Below, piece after piece: positions 40,775-55,100 of a stretch of DNA of 64,000 bases. Under the pieces are notes generated by a model. The model saw only the letters and a list, made by a program, of their open reading frames with translations, made no database searches and was not told the origin of the DNA. Origin of the DNA: Polydactylus sextarius (Eukaryota > Chordata > Actinopteri > Polynemidae). Numbering within the stretch: position 1 is the first letter of the stretch; every line of letters starts with the position of its first letter. The stretch lies in contig CM028914.1 in NCBI GenBank assembly GCA_016801845.1, positions 6,371,501-6,435,500 on the forward strand, read 5' to 3'. The position numbers and the translations under genes are program-made.

Positions 40775-40925
40775 TTATACATTTATGTGTTTTTGATTTG
40801 TTTTTTTTACCTCTTTGATCATCTCTCCAGTTCTTTCGATGATAATGGTCTTGGCCTCTTTGACAGGTGAGGTGGCCTGGTAGTCGTCACTGAGCAGACC
40901 CAGGATGGGGTACTGGTTCCTGTAC
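40775..40925 (-). CDS. pof1b: pof1b exon K (C-terminal coding exon)
   Basis: Encodes YRNQYPILGLLSDDYQATSP and EAKTIIIERTGEMIKE, matching the conserved human C-terminal block. The frame then runs 11 residues further to TAA at 40777-40775. Alternatively a donor GAG|GTAAAA (exon end 40811) could splice to an acceptor at about 39466-39465 (tctctccgacag) and add only Glu and a stop. The two endings cannot be told apart from sequence alone. Confidence 0.85.
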
Positions 40926-43254
40926 CTGCACGTGCACATGCAAACATACATGAACCAACAGATTTCAGTGGACACTTGTAAGCCTTAATGTTAAAAAATA
41001 AGGACAGGTGAGAGAGTAATTTAACAGATATTATAAATATTATAGCTGACATTTTCACCCTTGTTTAAATACTGAATTTTTACACTAATTCATTCTGTTT
41101 GCAGCTGGTTAATTTAATAAATCTCTTATCTTCTCCATTAACTGTTTTAAAATACTGAAAAGTGTCTGCAATGGACTCAAGGAGAGTGAATTAATTAAAT
41201 ACTACTTTGCAGAGCCTGGAACCACTTCTGATTAGATCAGCTTAAATCATCATTTCATATCAGTGTGACAACAGTGTGAACTCTGTCAGCTGGCGACGGG
41301 GCCGTACTTCTTGGTGATGATGGTCTTGGTGACGTTCTTGCTGCTGTCGTTCCTCTCCTGCATCAGCTTCCTGATCTCCTACGAGGGGTCAAAAAAGAGA
41401 AAAGGTCAGCAGAGTTGACAGGCACAGTGTTATTTTTGTTCTGCTCTTTGAAGAGCCACAGAATGCAGTTGAACCTGACTTGAACAGGTGTTTACATATT
41501 TTCAAAAGAAAACACATCAGCATTTCTGTAAAAGGTGTTTTCACGCTTCATTCTGACAAAGTCACGCAAACTGTTTCTGCATGAACAGACCCACATAAAC
41601 ACACATTCTTCTTGTTCACTCTCTTTAGTGACTGTGACAGGTTAAAATATTACGTTTTATTGATAGATCTCTATCAATTTCTTATCTGGAAACATGGTGA
41701 CATGGTGAGATCACCATGGAGAGGAATTTACAGTTTAACTATTAGCTACCTGTTGCCAAGTTTCCAGACCACAAGCATAAACTACACAAACACACTGTTT
41801 TCATAACTGTTGCTGTGTTCAAAGAAAAGGGTATTTTTCTAATTTTACTTTGGTATTTTAGCATTGTAACATGTTATTTGATTTAAAGACCTAAAATGTG
41901 CAAACACACTGGTATGTGAAAGCTGATTCTCTCAGACTGATGTTGTGGTGTGTTGGTGTGTTGTACCTCCTCCTGGCGGGTGATGATGGTCTGCCGCTGG
42001 TCCAGCTGGGAGAGCAGCTCAGAGATCTTCAGCTGTAGACTCTTCTCAGCAGAAGAACTGGTAGTGGTGGTGACTTCCGTCCTGATCTTTGTTATCTGGC
42101 TCTGGAGAAAGGACAAAAGACAAATATTTAAAGAAAACTGCAGGCAAATTAAAAATATTCTGCAGATCACTTGCGACCTCAGGACGTTTTAAGCAGAGTT
42201 GGTCTTCCTCAAGGTGGCCCCTCCCTGATAAAGACAAAACAACTTCATATGAATCCATCTGATATAGTCTTGTTTCACTCTCACCTTCAGCCTCTCTATC
42301 TCCCTCTCTTTTTCTTGTCTGATGGCGCTGAGCTGCTCGTTGTACTGACGTGACAGCTCCTCCGTCTTCATGTGCAGGGTGGCGGTGCTGCTGCCTTGGC
42401 CTGCCAGCTGAAACACAGAGAGAAGAGAGAGAGAGAGAAAGGAAAAATGGGTCAGATGCTCAAATTCGTATCAATGTGCAGACTTACTGAGCCACAGCCG
42501 CCCCACATGGTGCATAACAGCCATTGCCATCTTGGTTCATGTAATGGGGAGGGAGGGGAGGGAACAGCAAGAATCTTACCTTCAAGTTTTTGTTTATTTG
42601 TTTGTTGCTGTCTTATAACCCAATGATGACGATGACACTAAACCAAACTGACTTAAACTGTGACTGTCAAACACCCTGAGGGCAGCACAGTGAGTCCTTT
42701 CTTCCGTGAAGAAATGAAGACACACCACCATCAACGTAGAGTGTCTCACGAACCTGAAGCTACAGTTTGGATTGCGTCTGTATGTGGCTGAACATGTTCA
42801 AATGTGGAAGCGAAGAAATTTAATCATTTTGTTGATGAACAAATGTTGGCTGATGACATGAAATATAACCACAATGAGTGATCCTAGTCCAAATCATTAA
42901 CCTGTTTGAAGTTTATTTATATGAGTCACTGTTTAGATGGCGGCAAAATTTTTCAATCAAAGGAAACCAACAGGATGAACTCACCACGGATCATTTATAG
43001 ATCATGGTTAAACTTCTTCTGTATATGTTTGTGGATACACGTATTTGGACGAAGATTGCGAGGGTTAGAATAGGGGGCAGGTGGTGTGTTTTCACCTTCT
43101 GTCGGAGCATGTTGTTCTCGCTCTCTAAGGCCTTCAGCTTTCCCTCCAGCTCCTTGATCTTGAACTCGCGGCTGGAGTCGGTGTTTCGGGTGCTCATCAG
43201 CTGAGTCTCCAGGGAACGCTGGGTTGCAGTGGTTTCCTTCAGAGACGCCTAGAG

Positions 43255-43290
<36 letters not shown>

Positions 43291-43469
43291 AAGTCAGAAC
43301 TACAGACATGCTAAATATTAACCCAAACTGTGTTTAATCTGTTGTATTTTTTCTGTTTTATTGTGTAAATATACCTATTTGTATTAATTTGAGGTTGTTT
43401 GAAAAATATCTAGAGTGTAGATTGGATCATGTATTGTTTGTGTATTTGTTGTATATAAATATATATCAT

Positions 43470-43508
<39 letters not shown>

Positions 43509-45055
43509 ATAAAGTATGTAATACATGTGATACACACACATGATATACATATAATTACATTATACATTATAATATAATGATATATATTCATTATGTTATA
43601 TACTAAATTGAAAAATTGCACAAATGTTAAATAAAATAATATAATAATAATAAATGAGATTAATCTGGATCTGGACTTTGGTCCAGATCCTAAACAAATG
43701 TTAAATAAAAATTATAATATAATAATATATATTTTCTGTTTATATCACACAGCTTAAACTGACAAAAAAAACTCTTTGTACTAAAAAAGTTGTACTAAAT
43801 CTTATTTATCCCTTCAACGGCTACTTTATTGTTTCCGTATCTTTCTGTCAGAGGACATGGACAGGACATGGACAGGTGAACTGTACCTGGAGCTGCCTGT
43901 TGTTATCTCGGACGGCCTCCAGGAGGCTGTCGTACTGCCGAGCCTGGTCTGCTTTGAAGCTCAGATCCCTCTCCAGAGCCTCTTTCTCACTCTCCAGACG
44001 CTGCAATAACCAGATATAGATTCAGATAAATGGTTAATAAAGTTTAAATACGAGTGGATCAAATATGTCGTAAAAACATTATTCATTCTCTAAAATAGTA
44101 TATAAAAAGGTGCGGCTATGGTCCTGGTTGTACTCGGGTCACATAGACGTCAGTTGTCTGAGTAAATGGGACAGAAACATAAACCCTGTATCCGAGTTGC
44201 CGATTGTTGCTCTTCAGGAATGTAACCACACAATTAAAACGGACTCCACCACAGTTTACCACGGCGTAAACACAGCTAGAAGAGAAGAGCTGTTATTTCT
44301 CTGGCCTGACGCCCAAACATGGCTACTGTCGTTTACATTTTATCATTTCACACAATTGTGAAACCCTGCTATAAAAGCTGCTGTGAGGACATACTGTTCT
44401 CACCTGACATCACTTGCTGCAAAGCTCTGGATCTGCATGCACAAGTTTTATTACTGGAACCTGACCTTGTTCATACACCGACACACTGTCGACCTTTCTT
44501 TACTTTAAACAGCAAACTGGGAGCGATGTTTGACTTTTCAAATGTTTTTTTTTCTTTATATTTGTACAAGAAACATAAATCGATCAACGCTTCATAAACA
44601 AACAAACAAAAGAATTGGCCAATAAAAAGTCACCAACACTAAAATATTTAACATTTGAATATATGATTGGAAGTAACAAAAACACTTATATTCGACAAGT
44701 CGAGTGCTCTGATCCTTTTTATATAAAACTGAATGAATATGAATAATGAAATGAATATGTAATCACAGGTGGTATATGAATAAAATTGACCTAATTATTT
44801 ATTTATAACTGACACTGTTGTTGTTGTTGTTGTTGTTTTTATTTTTGGACCTTGTTGGTTATGCTTATTTTGTAAGTGAATTCAGGAGACTGTTTATTGT
44901 CGACCGTCTCCATGGAGACGAAGTGGAGGCTGCAGTTTGTTTAAAGTTTCTTACCCGCAGGTCGGCGGACATGTGCAGCAGCTCCTCTCTCAGGCTGTTG
45001 AAGGTGGACAGCAGCAGACGCATGCTCTTATCTGCAGTGAGACGAGTCTGAGGCA

Positions 45056-45097
<42 letters not shown>

Positions 45098-45210
45098 GTT
45101 AACTCTGTCTCTGTCACACTATGTGGTCTGCAGCTAGAAGCCAAGTATCTGAGCCTTATTAAGAATTTATAAGCACTTATAAACCCTTAAAGCAATTATA
45201 TGGGGATGCA

Positions 45211-45260
<50 letters not shown>

Positions 45261-46095
45261 CACACACACATGCGATGTAATGAAACAGGACACATATCTA
45301 CCATTGTGGACGTCCACTATGTCTGATATGTCTGTGATTACTACAGTCACAGAGCTTTGTGTTAATCATTCATTTTAGTTCGCAGAATACAGGAAGTCTC
45401 CATCAGTTAGTTTGTGTTTTTCTGTGATTTGTCACTCACCTGCAGCAGGTAGCGGATTTGTTGTTTGGTCAGTTCAGTGGCTCCTTTGGGAATCAAAGCT
45501 TCCACCTCCTGTTTCTCCATCACACACACACACACACACATACACAAAACACATGAATAACCTGTATGAATATTGACAGAATTATAGTCATCAAGAACTA
45601 AGCGCTTGTTTGGTGTCAAACAATGGTGCAATCAGGGATCTAGATTCATCATCAAATCAGTTTTATTTCTTGGCACTTGAACAGAGTTTTTTTCTCTGCT
45701 CAGACACGTTTATCAGTTATCTGTGATGCAGGTTTGTCGCTCACCTTAAAGTCACTGCTGCTGAGATCCACCTGGTATTTCCTGTAATACACACAGAGGA
45801 AAGACAAACAATGTGGATGAGGGAACAGACCACATAGGTGTGTGTGAGTGAGTGTGTGTTTTTCTGTATTAATCATCTTGTGAGGGCAAAAAATGGTCAC
45901 ATAGACACATTAAGGGATTAACTTCTTTACACTGAGTCTGCAGGAAGTTAAATATTTATTCTTGGGTTTATTCTAATTGTTAAATTAAAGTATTAATTGT
46001 TAGTTGTTGTATCTGCTGCATATTTCCTAATTAGACAACTTGTCCTGTTCCAGTGGACAGAAAACTCCCTTTTTTATAACGTTATCTCAGTGAGC

Positions 46096-46126
<31 letters not shown>

Positions 46127-49100
46127 AATGAATAAATGAATGAATATTACTAGACTTACTCTTCTTGGTCAGCATATTGAATCTGAGTAAGTAATGCAAC
46201 AACCACACCTGAATGGGTGTGTGTATGTGTCATTCACACACAGAGATGAGAAGTCAAACGAGAATTAATTTTTTTTTTTTTTTTATTTTGTTGATCCCTC
46301 AGTCTCTCTCATTTTAAGAAGAAAAACACTACGTGAATCATCTGGGTGTAAACTTTTAGTTCCCGTTCCTCCTTTACTTGTAACTACTGCATCATAGTGA
46401 TCAGCCTTTTCAGATTTTACAGTCACAGTTTGTCACAGTTTTCACTTTTTTTACCAGATCCTCCGACAGTGGATCAGATACAAGATGACACGAGCTATAT
46501 CTGAGATAAGAGTATTAGAAACTACAAAACAGTAGTCATTACAAATTATGGAAGGAAATCAACCGAAACTCGCCTTGAACAGGTCTTAGCCTGCCGCTCT
46601 GGAAACGCCAAAACTCAGGCGTCTTTCTCCATGACAACATCCCACAGCTGATGTCTGGGAATGTACTCACCTATCTGCCAGGATAATAAAACCAGACTTA
46701 CTAATGTTCATAATGTTAAATGTAATCTGTTGCATCCGGTAAAAGAATTGCAGCGCATTAATGCAAAGGTTAAAGGTCTAATCCCACGTCACAAAAAGAA
46801 AATTTTACATCAACTGCTTGATAAATATTACTTATAGTATTGCTATTTTAATGTCCAGATGTAATTTTGTGGATGCAAAAGACGCTTTACAAGCTTCACT
46901 CTTGCCATGTTTTTTGCAGCTTCATTGCTCACTGTGTTGTGTTGTCATTGTAATACCAAATCTTTTAACATCACTGTTCATTTTTGTCATGAACTATCAT
47001 GAAAAGGCAGCTATTTGCAATCATGGGTTTGCTTGTTGATGTCAGAAAAATCTGTGAAATTAGCAAATGCCTCAACCATGGTGTTTCTGTATTCCAAATT
47101 AAAAGCACATAAACACACCAAAGTTAAAGATTCTGAGTCTGTAATATCATTAAATGCAAACATTCGTATGCTAACATTCCCAGATGATGCCACACTAAAA
47201 ACCACGGTGTCTGTATTTTCTGTAAATGTCATGGCAGCTTGTATAAGTCGATCTGGACTAAAGTGGTGGATCCACAGGAAGACACAGTCCTCCATGGTCA
47301 GTGTCCTCAAACCAGACGCAAAGCCAATGTATCCCGCAGTGCGATAACATACAAAGTCAAGGCAAAAATGTAAATTTCACGCTGGGCAACATAAAGCAAG
47401 AATTTTTAACTTAACACCCTTGAGATACACCTGACACAAGGAGTTGTGGTAAAAGCACCAGTTAACTTCTGAAAACATGGATCCATTACTTGACTCCAGC
47501 TTTGACCGGAGAGCTCAGAGTTGTGAGTGTGACGACCACATGAGGAGGATGTACAGGTGTGTGTCTAAGTGACTCGGAGCTGCTATGTGACTGTGGTTGA
47601 CAAAGAGGTGAGAAGTTGGGGGAGGTTTACGTTTTTAAGGTTAATCTCTCAGTGTCAAACACTTTAAAAAGACTCCACATAAATCAACTGGGTGGAGACT
47701 GACAGCTCATACCCCTCCCTTTTTCTTTGTAAATACTGTATCAGAGAAATCTGCCTTTTCTGATTTATCAACCGCACGGTGCTATTTTAAACCTTTATGT
47801 CATCAATGAATTTGTGAACTTATTTTTGTTTTTGAAACTGGAACATGAATTTCATTTCAACACTTACTGTCCTCGAATCTTAGACACGTGATCGGAGATG
47901 CAGCTGTGGATGTCGCAGTTCTTCCTGTAGACGTCGGCCAGCAGTTCGCCGAAGTAGCGTGTGTCAAGCTTCTCTGGCTGGTACGTGTCCCTCACATCAA
48001 TCTTCACATCCGTCCTGGAGATGTTTTGGATCGGTGGCGGCGCCTTGGTCTGTATGATGTTGACAATCTCGACCTCCTCCAATTCCACCTCACCATTCTC
48101 CTCTTCTTCCTCCTCTTCCTCCTGGTGGGGAAAAAAAAACTCTCTTTTAATCATGTCTGCCATTAGTTTCTTTGATCTTTTATCACAGCCTCTGGTTTCT
48201 TGTCACTTTACTACTAAGTAAATCACTGTGTTTGAGAGTGTGGTATTCAGGTACAGTACAGCACTAATAGGTATGTTTACAGTACCAGACAAATAAAACA
48301 TCTGTTACTGTGTGTGATTACAGGCCAAAATACTGTCATGTGTAATATACATGTACAATAATGTGAGGGAATGAGGTCACAAAACATGACTGCAGTTTTG
48401 TATTGAACCCTTCAAGCATCAAGGTTGCTCTTTTAGAAACCTGGCTGCTGGGATTTGCTCTAATTCAGCCACAAGAGTATTGAGTGAGGACTCGTACTGT
48501 GGAGGATTACCAAAGGTTGGATGAGGAAGGAAAATCTTTTCTTTATGGCTCTGGCTTTGTACACAAGGTATTAATTATCATGACAAAACAGAAAGATGAC
48601 ACTAGGTTAGAGGCACACTCATTATCTTACACACTGTATCATTATTATTATTCTTTAACAGGGAAGCACAACCTTTATTTGCTGCTGTTGCAGATGAGAG
48701 CAACCTTAACTGCAACATCCAACTGGAAGAGTTGAACCAGTCAGTCTCTTATGTAAGAGACACTGATGTGACCACAGCCCCAAGTAGATGGAGCACTGGC
48801 ACTTATTTAAAGGCTATCAGCAAAGAAGAACCTGTGGAGGCCGTTGGTTCCTTCAGATCCCGTCTCCTTTGCCAAAATACTGAACCCTAAATGCCCCCAT
48901 TGAAAGTGTTTTCCTAATAACTTAATGTAATGTAAGGATGCAGGATGAGAGGGGTTAACCAACAACATGCCAGACTCAATCAAGCTTGAGCTAAAGTCAA
49001 GTGTGATAGTGGTCAGAGGATCGCTTTCAGTTGGCCTGATTGTACATGAACAAATCATGGCACCATGCACCATGATGGCAGCAAACAACCCTCCAGGAGC

Positions 49101-52100
49101 CTTCTTCTGTTACTGGGGTCGTAATTTTGTTTTTATGTATGGAGTTGGCAGCAGGGTCAGCAAAGTAGTCCAGATGTATTTCACCCCAGTGACACTTTGC
49201 AACGCCTCCTGGGCCATTCTCAGTGTAGATGAGATATACAAAATCTCTCCAGTGTTTCCTGGGTTTACCCCTATGTCTCCTGTCGGTTGGATGTGCCAAG
49301 AAAACCTTAATCCAGAGGTGCCCAGGAGGCATCTAAATCAGATGAATGAGCAATCTTAACTGGTTCATTTCAGCGTGAAGCAGCAGCAGCTCTACTCCAA
49401 GCTTTAAGCTCAGCCACCCAATCACAGTTTGCATCGACAATATCAGTCCCAACACATAGATCGACTTATAAATAGACAGTTTACTTTCTGACTTTGCTCC
49501 CTCTTCATCAAAATGGTCAGATAGAGCACCTGCCTTAAAAAATAATCTTATCTAAACCGTTTTTCCTTCACTGATCTGTAACCAAAACAAGAAAAACAGA
49601 ACCTGAACTCCCAGGTTCTCCACCTGCGCCTCCATTCAACACATTCCACACTGTCCTCACACACGTTGCCTCCACGTGATCTGAGCCAGACACACCCATC
49701 GCCTCCTGTTATCTGCGTGTAGCAACAGAATCGAGTCAAACAGTCGTTGCATAACCTGTTATCCGAGGCTTCGCTGAGCTGATGTGTGTACTCTTCTCAC
49801 AGAGAACACCTTCACTCTTTGCAAACAACTGTCTGTCAAACTCTTTTCATCCTGACACTTGACAGCCTGCGGGTCAACACTCACTAACATTATTTATAAT
49901 GTTTCAGGCTCTTTTCTACTTTTTTTGTTGTTGTTTGTTTTTACAGCTCTTGTGATGCAGTTTGTCACAAAACTGTTAGATAAAAAAATGCTCTCACATC
50001 ATTTCTTCTCTGTCCCACCCTGCAGACCTTGTCTTAAATTTTATAGACTCATGAATGAAGTTTTCTTGTATAACCAGCCTGCGTTGATTGATTGATATAT
50101 TTTGGCCAGATTTAACCTGCACCTCTTACTCAAATTTATCCAAGGGTGCAGCTGTTTTGGTTTGAAGTGCAAGACCTCAGACTTTAACAGGGCCCTGCCC
50201 ATCCCTCTGGATGTAATATATGATTAGTCTGACAGCATAAAATCCCTTATTAATGAGCCTTTGAATATTTGTTACATTTGTGCAAAAGTGAAAAATAGAT
50301 ACATGATTTTTTCTTTACTCGGAGCTTCTGTTTCCCACCATGCATCTGCCTCAACATGTCAATATATTTTGATATTGTATGAGATATTTTTCTTGCTGCA
50401 TTGTTACAATTTGATTTTTTATCCTGAAAGAAATACTCACACACAAAGGGAAACATTTCATCTGACATCATGTTTTCTTAAATATCTGTAACCGAAGCAG
50501 TGCAGAGCAGTCAAACCAGATTCCACAGGAGCCAGAATTTCCCACCAAGAAGTTTACACTCACACGGAGGCCCTGCAGTGTCTCAGTGTCATGTTCAGTT
50601 TCTGTGCTCTGGGTGTTTTTCTTACATTTTAAAAACTGAATAATAGTTCAGAACAATCAGACTATTAAAGCTGCATATTAAACAAAAACAAAGGATTTGC
50701 TTTCACGTGTCAAGAAAGTAAGATAAAGAGAAATTGACCACAACAAAATAATAAAACAGGCAGGTTTGATTCCAATACTGAATCCAAAGACAGTTGGGTA
50801 CGAGACAAATCTGATTTAACACTGTTGGTGGGAACTGAGGCCCCACAAAAATGTTTAGTCGAGTCTGGACTCAGGTTTATGATCCTGCCAAAGTCAAAGG
50901 TCACACCTGGACCCAAAAGCGGTGCTTTTATTTTCTTGTCCTTAAACATAAAACAGCAGATGGACGGGATCCAGAGCGTCTGTGATCACATGGGGGTGGG
51001 TGTGTCTCCACGCCTGCGAGGGGTGTGGCCCCCTTAAATGCTTGTCATTCCCGCACAGAAAGGGAGAGTGGAGGCGACAGGCAGGACCTGAACCAGTCTG
51101 GAGACTTGAGGGTGTTTTTTTTTATTTTTAAACACAATTGTTTCTTCTTAACGTGCTCCACGCCCCCTAATCAACTCCCCCGCAGCTCAGCTTATTGTTC
51201 TGCACCTGAGGACAACTTGTGTTTCTATACCTCTCACATATAACTTTCACCCTCTAGTGCAGCTTGAGATCAGATCAAGTTCTCATTTCATGAGATCTTT
51301 GAAAGGAGCAATCTCTTATTAGCAAAAATGTCCAGATAATGGAGCTACATAAAGTTAACCACAGTAAATGATGTTCTGACTCAGGGTCAGGGTGGACGTC
51401 AAATCAATTAGGATCATTAATGAAAACCGAGCGTGGGTCAAATGATCCTTTTGGTGCTGGTGGTGCTAAATAATGCTTCCTTAGGTACTCACAGTTTCAA
51501 GATACATTCTTGTAGCTCACTGCTCTTCTATTGTCTAGACTACAGTAGAAAAACCATTTAACATCTCTAAAACCCCAACACAAGAATCTTGACATAATGA
51601 CCCCAGAGTCACTGACTCGTAGATTGATTTGTTTTTACACTGAGGCTAAACTGCCATACAGGCTCAAAGTGCTCTTGTCTTGTGAGGGTTGACGGTGGCA
51701 ATGGATGGTCTACGTTTTCAAAATAATAAAAAATGCCTTGGATCAACTCTGGCAGAGTTTAATATGCTGTTAACCTGCAGGCGCTAAATTCCAGGGAACC
51801 GCTGCAACTCTGAACTGATACCACTGTGTAGTATGTGTGGGAGCAAAACAACAACCTAAAGATGGGAGGTTAGTGGGTTAGAGTTACAGCAGGAGAGTGT
51901 GTGTCTATGTAGATGTGTGTGTGTGTCTACATGAGGCAGATTGACCTAGAAAATAGTGATAACACAGAGGAAACAGTGCAGCCTCAGGTAAGAGCAAACA
52001 GTTACTGTCTTTACTGGCAAAACAACCTCTTTTCCAAACCAGTAAATATATCTATTTTCAGCACTAAAAAATATCAAAATAAACCTGTATATGTGACATC

Positions 52101-55100
52101 AGGTGGAAATAATCTCACGTAACAGGCAGAATTCATTAGAATCATTATTTGCAGGGTTTTTTAATATGTATTTTCAGTTTCCAAAGTTCCAACACTAGCT
52201 GAAGAACCACAGCAAGAGGTTGAAATAAGTTTAATTTCCTCCTCTCTGCTCTGTTCACAACATATGACTAGGCACCAGAGGTCTACACAGTACTAAAAGG
52301 CCAGATTTGTGGTTACCAAATAACCAGGTTTAACTGCTATAATTATCCATGGCAACTGATTCTGCACCTGTAACCTGATCCAAGTTCAGAGCATCTCAAC
52401 TACCGACCAATCAGATCACCATTCTACACAATCCCAACATGAAAAATAAAAGACTTTACAATAAAGTAACAACAATACAAAACAAAAAAGAGCAACAGAT
52501 ATTTTCATAGATGGTCTCCTCTCATAAAATCTTAAGAACTTCATTCATGGTTCCAACCATGTTGCTTGTTATAAACAACTCTGCCTCAATCCTGTATCCT
52601 GTAACTCTGCTTGTATGCAGAGTTCCAGCACTGGATGTTTCGTGTCACCAGTTAATGAGGCTGGTGTCGTTAGGTTTAAGATTTCCTCTGTCTGTTGAAC
52701 CTACTTGGTAGTCCAGGCCTCAGGTGTTACTTAAAGGTAAAGGTTTTAAAATACGCTCTTCTAAAAACTCTTGTTCAAATGCAAACGACAAATCAGGATC
52801 AGAAGATCCAGAGCTGACTGATCCAGTTTTACTTGAAAACTCTGTACGAAAAGGAGCGTCCCAAAAGACCAGTAACACAATATCTCAATACATCATCGCA
52901 TCACCTCTTCACCACGTCAGCCCCTGTACTGTGTGCGTGCGCGTGCATCTGCGTGTGTGTGCATGTGCATTGATGTAGGTCAGTGAGCGAGCCTGGCTCT
53001 CAGGACTCTGCGTGACCGAGTAACACAAGAGGTTGTTATTGGAGAGAGGAGAGTCACCTTACCACACTGGTTCTTTGTGTGTGTGAGGGTGAAAATATTT
53101 CGATCTTCAACCGTAGTTTCCGTTCCAAAATTGAGTTTGTTTTTCTGATTCTTTCCTTCTGCTCCCTGACCTACTGTTTCTTATATAAATAAACACAAAC
53201 TAAAATAAAAAGGTCAAAAAACACATTGATTTCTACTGAAAATGTATAAACCTTTCTACTATTCTTTTCTCTCTTGGTTGAAGAATAATTAAAGATTAGA
53301 ACTTGATTTTAAAAAAGCTTATGGGACAAGGTTAATCATGTAAATACTAAATACGTGTGAAAGTACAACTGCATACCACTACTTCATTATGCTTCACTAT
53401 ACACAAAGCCAGATGTCTTCCAGCATTTAAACCAGCTACTACTGAGGTCACAGCTGTTCAGCTAGAAACCTTCTCAGCCTGACATCAAGTGTTCTCTGAG
53501 TTCACAACACGGCCATCGCTGCACCAACCAAACCAGAGAACCTAAAATAAAATGTCCCAACCCCAGCAGGGTGTCAACACAGATGATATGTAAACAAACA
53601 GTGATGAGAACTTACAGCTATCACAGTGACGCAATATAACCCCGAGGCTTTGAACCAGCTTCAACATGAAGGACTTACATGCACAGTATAATTTATTCAG
53701 AGAAAACCAAAAGAGAAGCAATTGGGAGGTTTTTCTTCCACTCTCTCTCTCTGTCTTTCTCTCTCTCTCTGTAGCAGGAACAAAGTGAAGTCATTATCAT
53801 AGCTGGACATGATCCAGAAGGTATCATAGCAGCAGTAGCTGGAAATAAAAAACAGCAGTTTAAAGGGGAGGTTCTGTGTGTGAGAAAACCACCTTTGATA
53901 TGATAAGTGTCAGATGCAGTGGAAGGTCAGTATCTGACTGCTGCAACATGAAATCCAGACTCTTCAAAGCTTTAGCAATTCAGAACTTATGAATACGAAA
54001 CTGTCCACATGTTGCTGGGATCTATAACAGAAAGTATGGAAGCATCACACTGTTGCTATCAAGTCAACTTGGCTCATCTGATCAAGTCAATCAAGTAGCG
54101 ACTCAGACCACTTCAGATATGGTCTGAGCCTCATTCTGAACAATAATTGTTCTAAACGTTTCCCTCAAAAAGACAAAGAAACAGATCCAATCTGCAGATG
54201 GATGTTCATTGCTGTCTCACACCAGTTTAAACATGACAACCCAATTTGACTTTTGCAAACAGAGATGATGTGTTTGTGTTTATTTGCATATAGAGATGCA
54301 ATCACAATTGATCACTTGAGACACATTATAATGCCTAGGTCTTGCATGTGCTTTATGAATATATCTAAAAGTCTTGTCTGTCACAAAACAAGCTCACCAA
54401 GAGCTTCAGATAGTCATCGTTGAGTTTAAAAGACAAGAGGTTATAATACGCCCTCTGAGCAATGCTTCTTCTTCAGTGCAGACTAGATACAATCTTCAGA
54501 AATATTAGCAAAGCAAAATTTGATATTAATGTTACTTTCCACCACTGCAGACGGCTGTTAACAAGAAAAGGAATGAAGTTTGATGTTGAACTTGTTGGCT
54601 ACATAGGAATAGCAAAAACATGGAAATAGCACCTTTAAGTAAGTCATTAAATACTTACGTCATACTGAATAATGAAGTGACGCCAACGTTTTCACAACTT
54701 TCACAACCACAAACCGCAACAAAATTGAATAATCTACCAGAGACAGATAAATCAAAAAAGTATGAACATGTAGCAAAAAATAAAAGATGCTACCATTTTA
54801 CCAACTCCACAAACTATGCACAGAAACAAACTGGTTGCACCATGCAGCCATAACTCACTCACACCAGCTTCAGAAATGTCAGTGTTTATTGGCGGCAGAC
54901 AGGGAAGCTGCAGATGGCGCGCAGATGTGATAAGACAAAAATATCCGCATGACTCTCAACTGTATGAATCTGAATGAAAACAAGTCAGGTATCTGCATCA
55001 TCATCTAGCTGCCCGCTAGGTGCAGACAAGCAAGCGTTATCTTATTCAAAGTGCCGTGCACTAATGGTGGTGCAAGATAATATGGTTGCAAATCTGTGTA

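Noticed and set aside
44110..44597. 83- and 92-codon plus-strand frames
   Set aside because: Intronic to pof1b, no recognised protein; chance frames.
46818..47347. Plus-strand frames of 73-110 codons and a 99-codon minus frame
   Set aside because: No domain or homology recognised. They lie in a pof1b intron without flanking splice signals that make a gene model.
48967..49359. 130-codon plus-strand frame
   Set aside because: Antisense of the LINE and dispersed-repeat relics.
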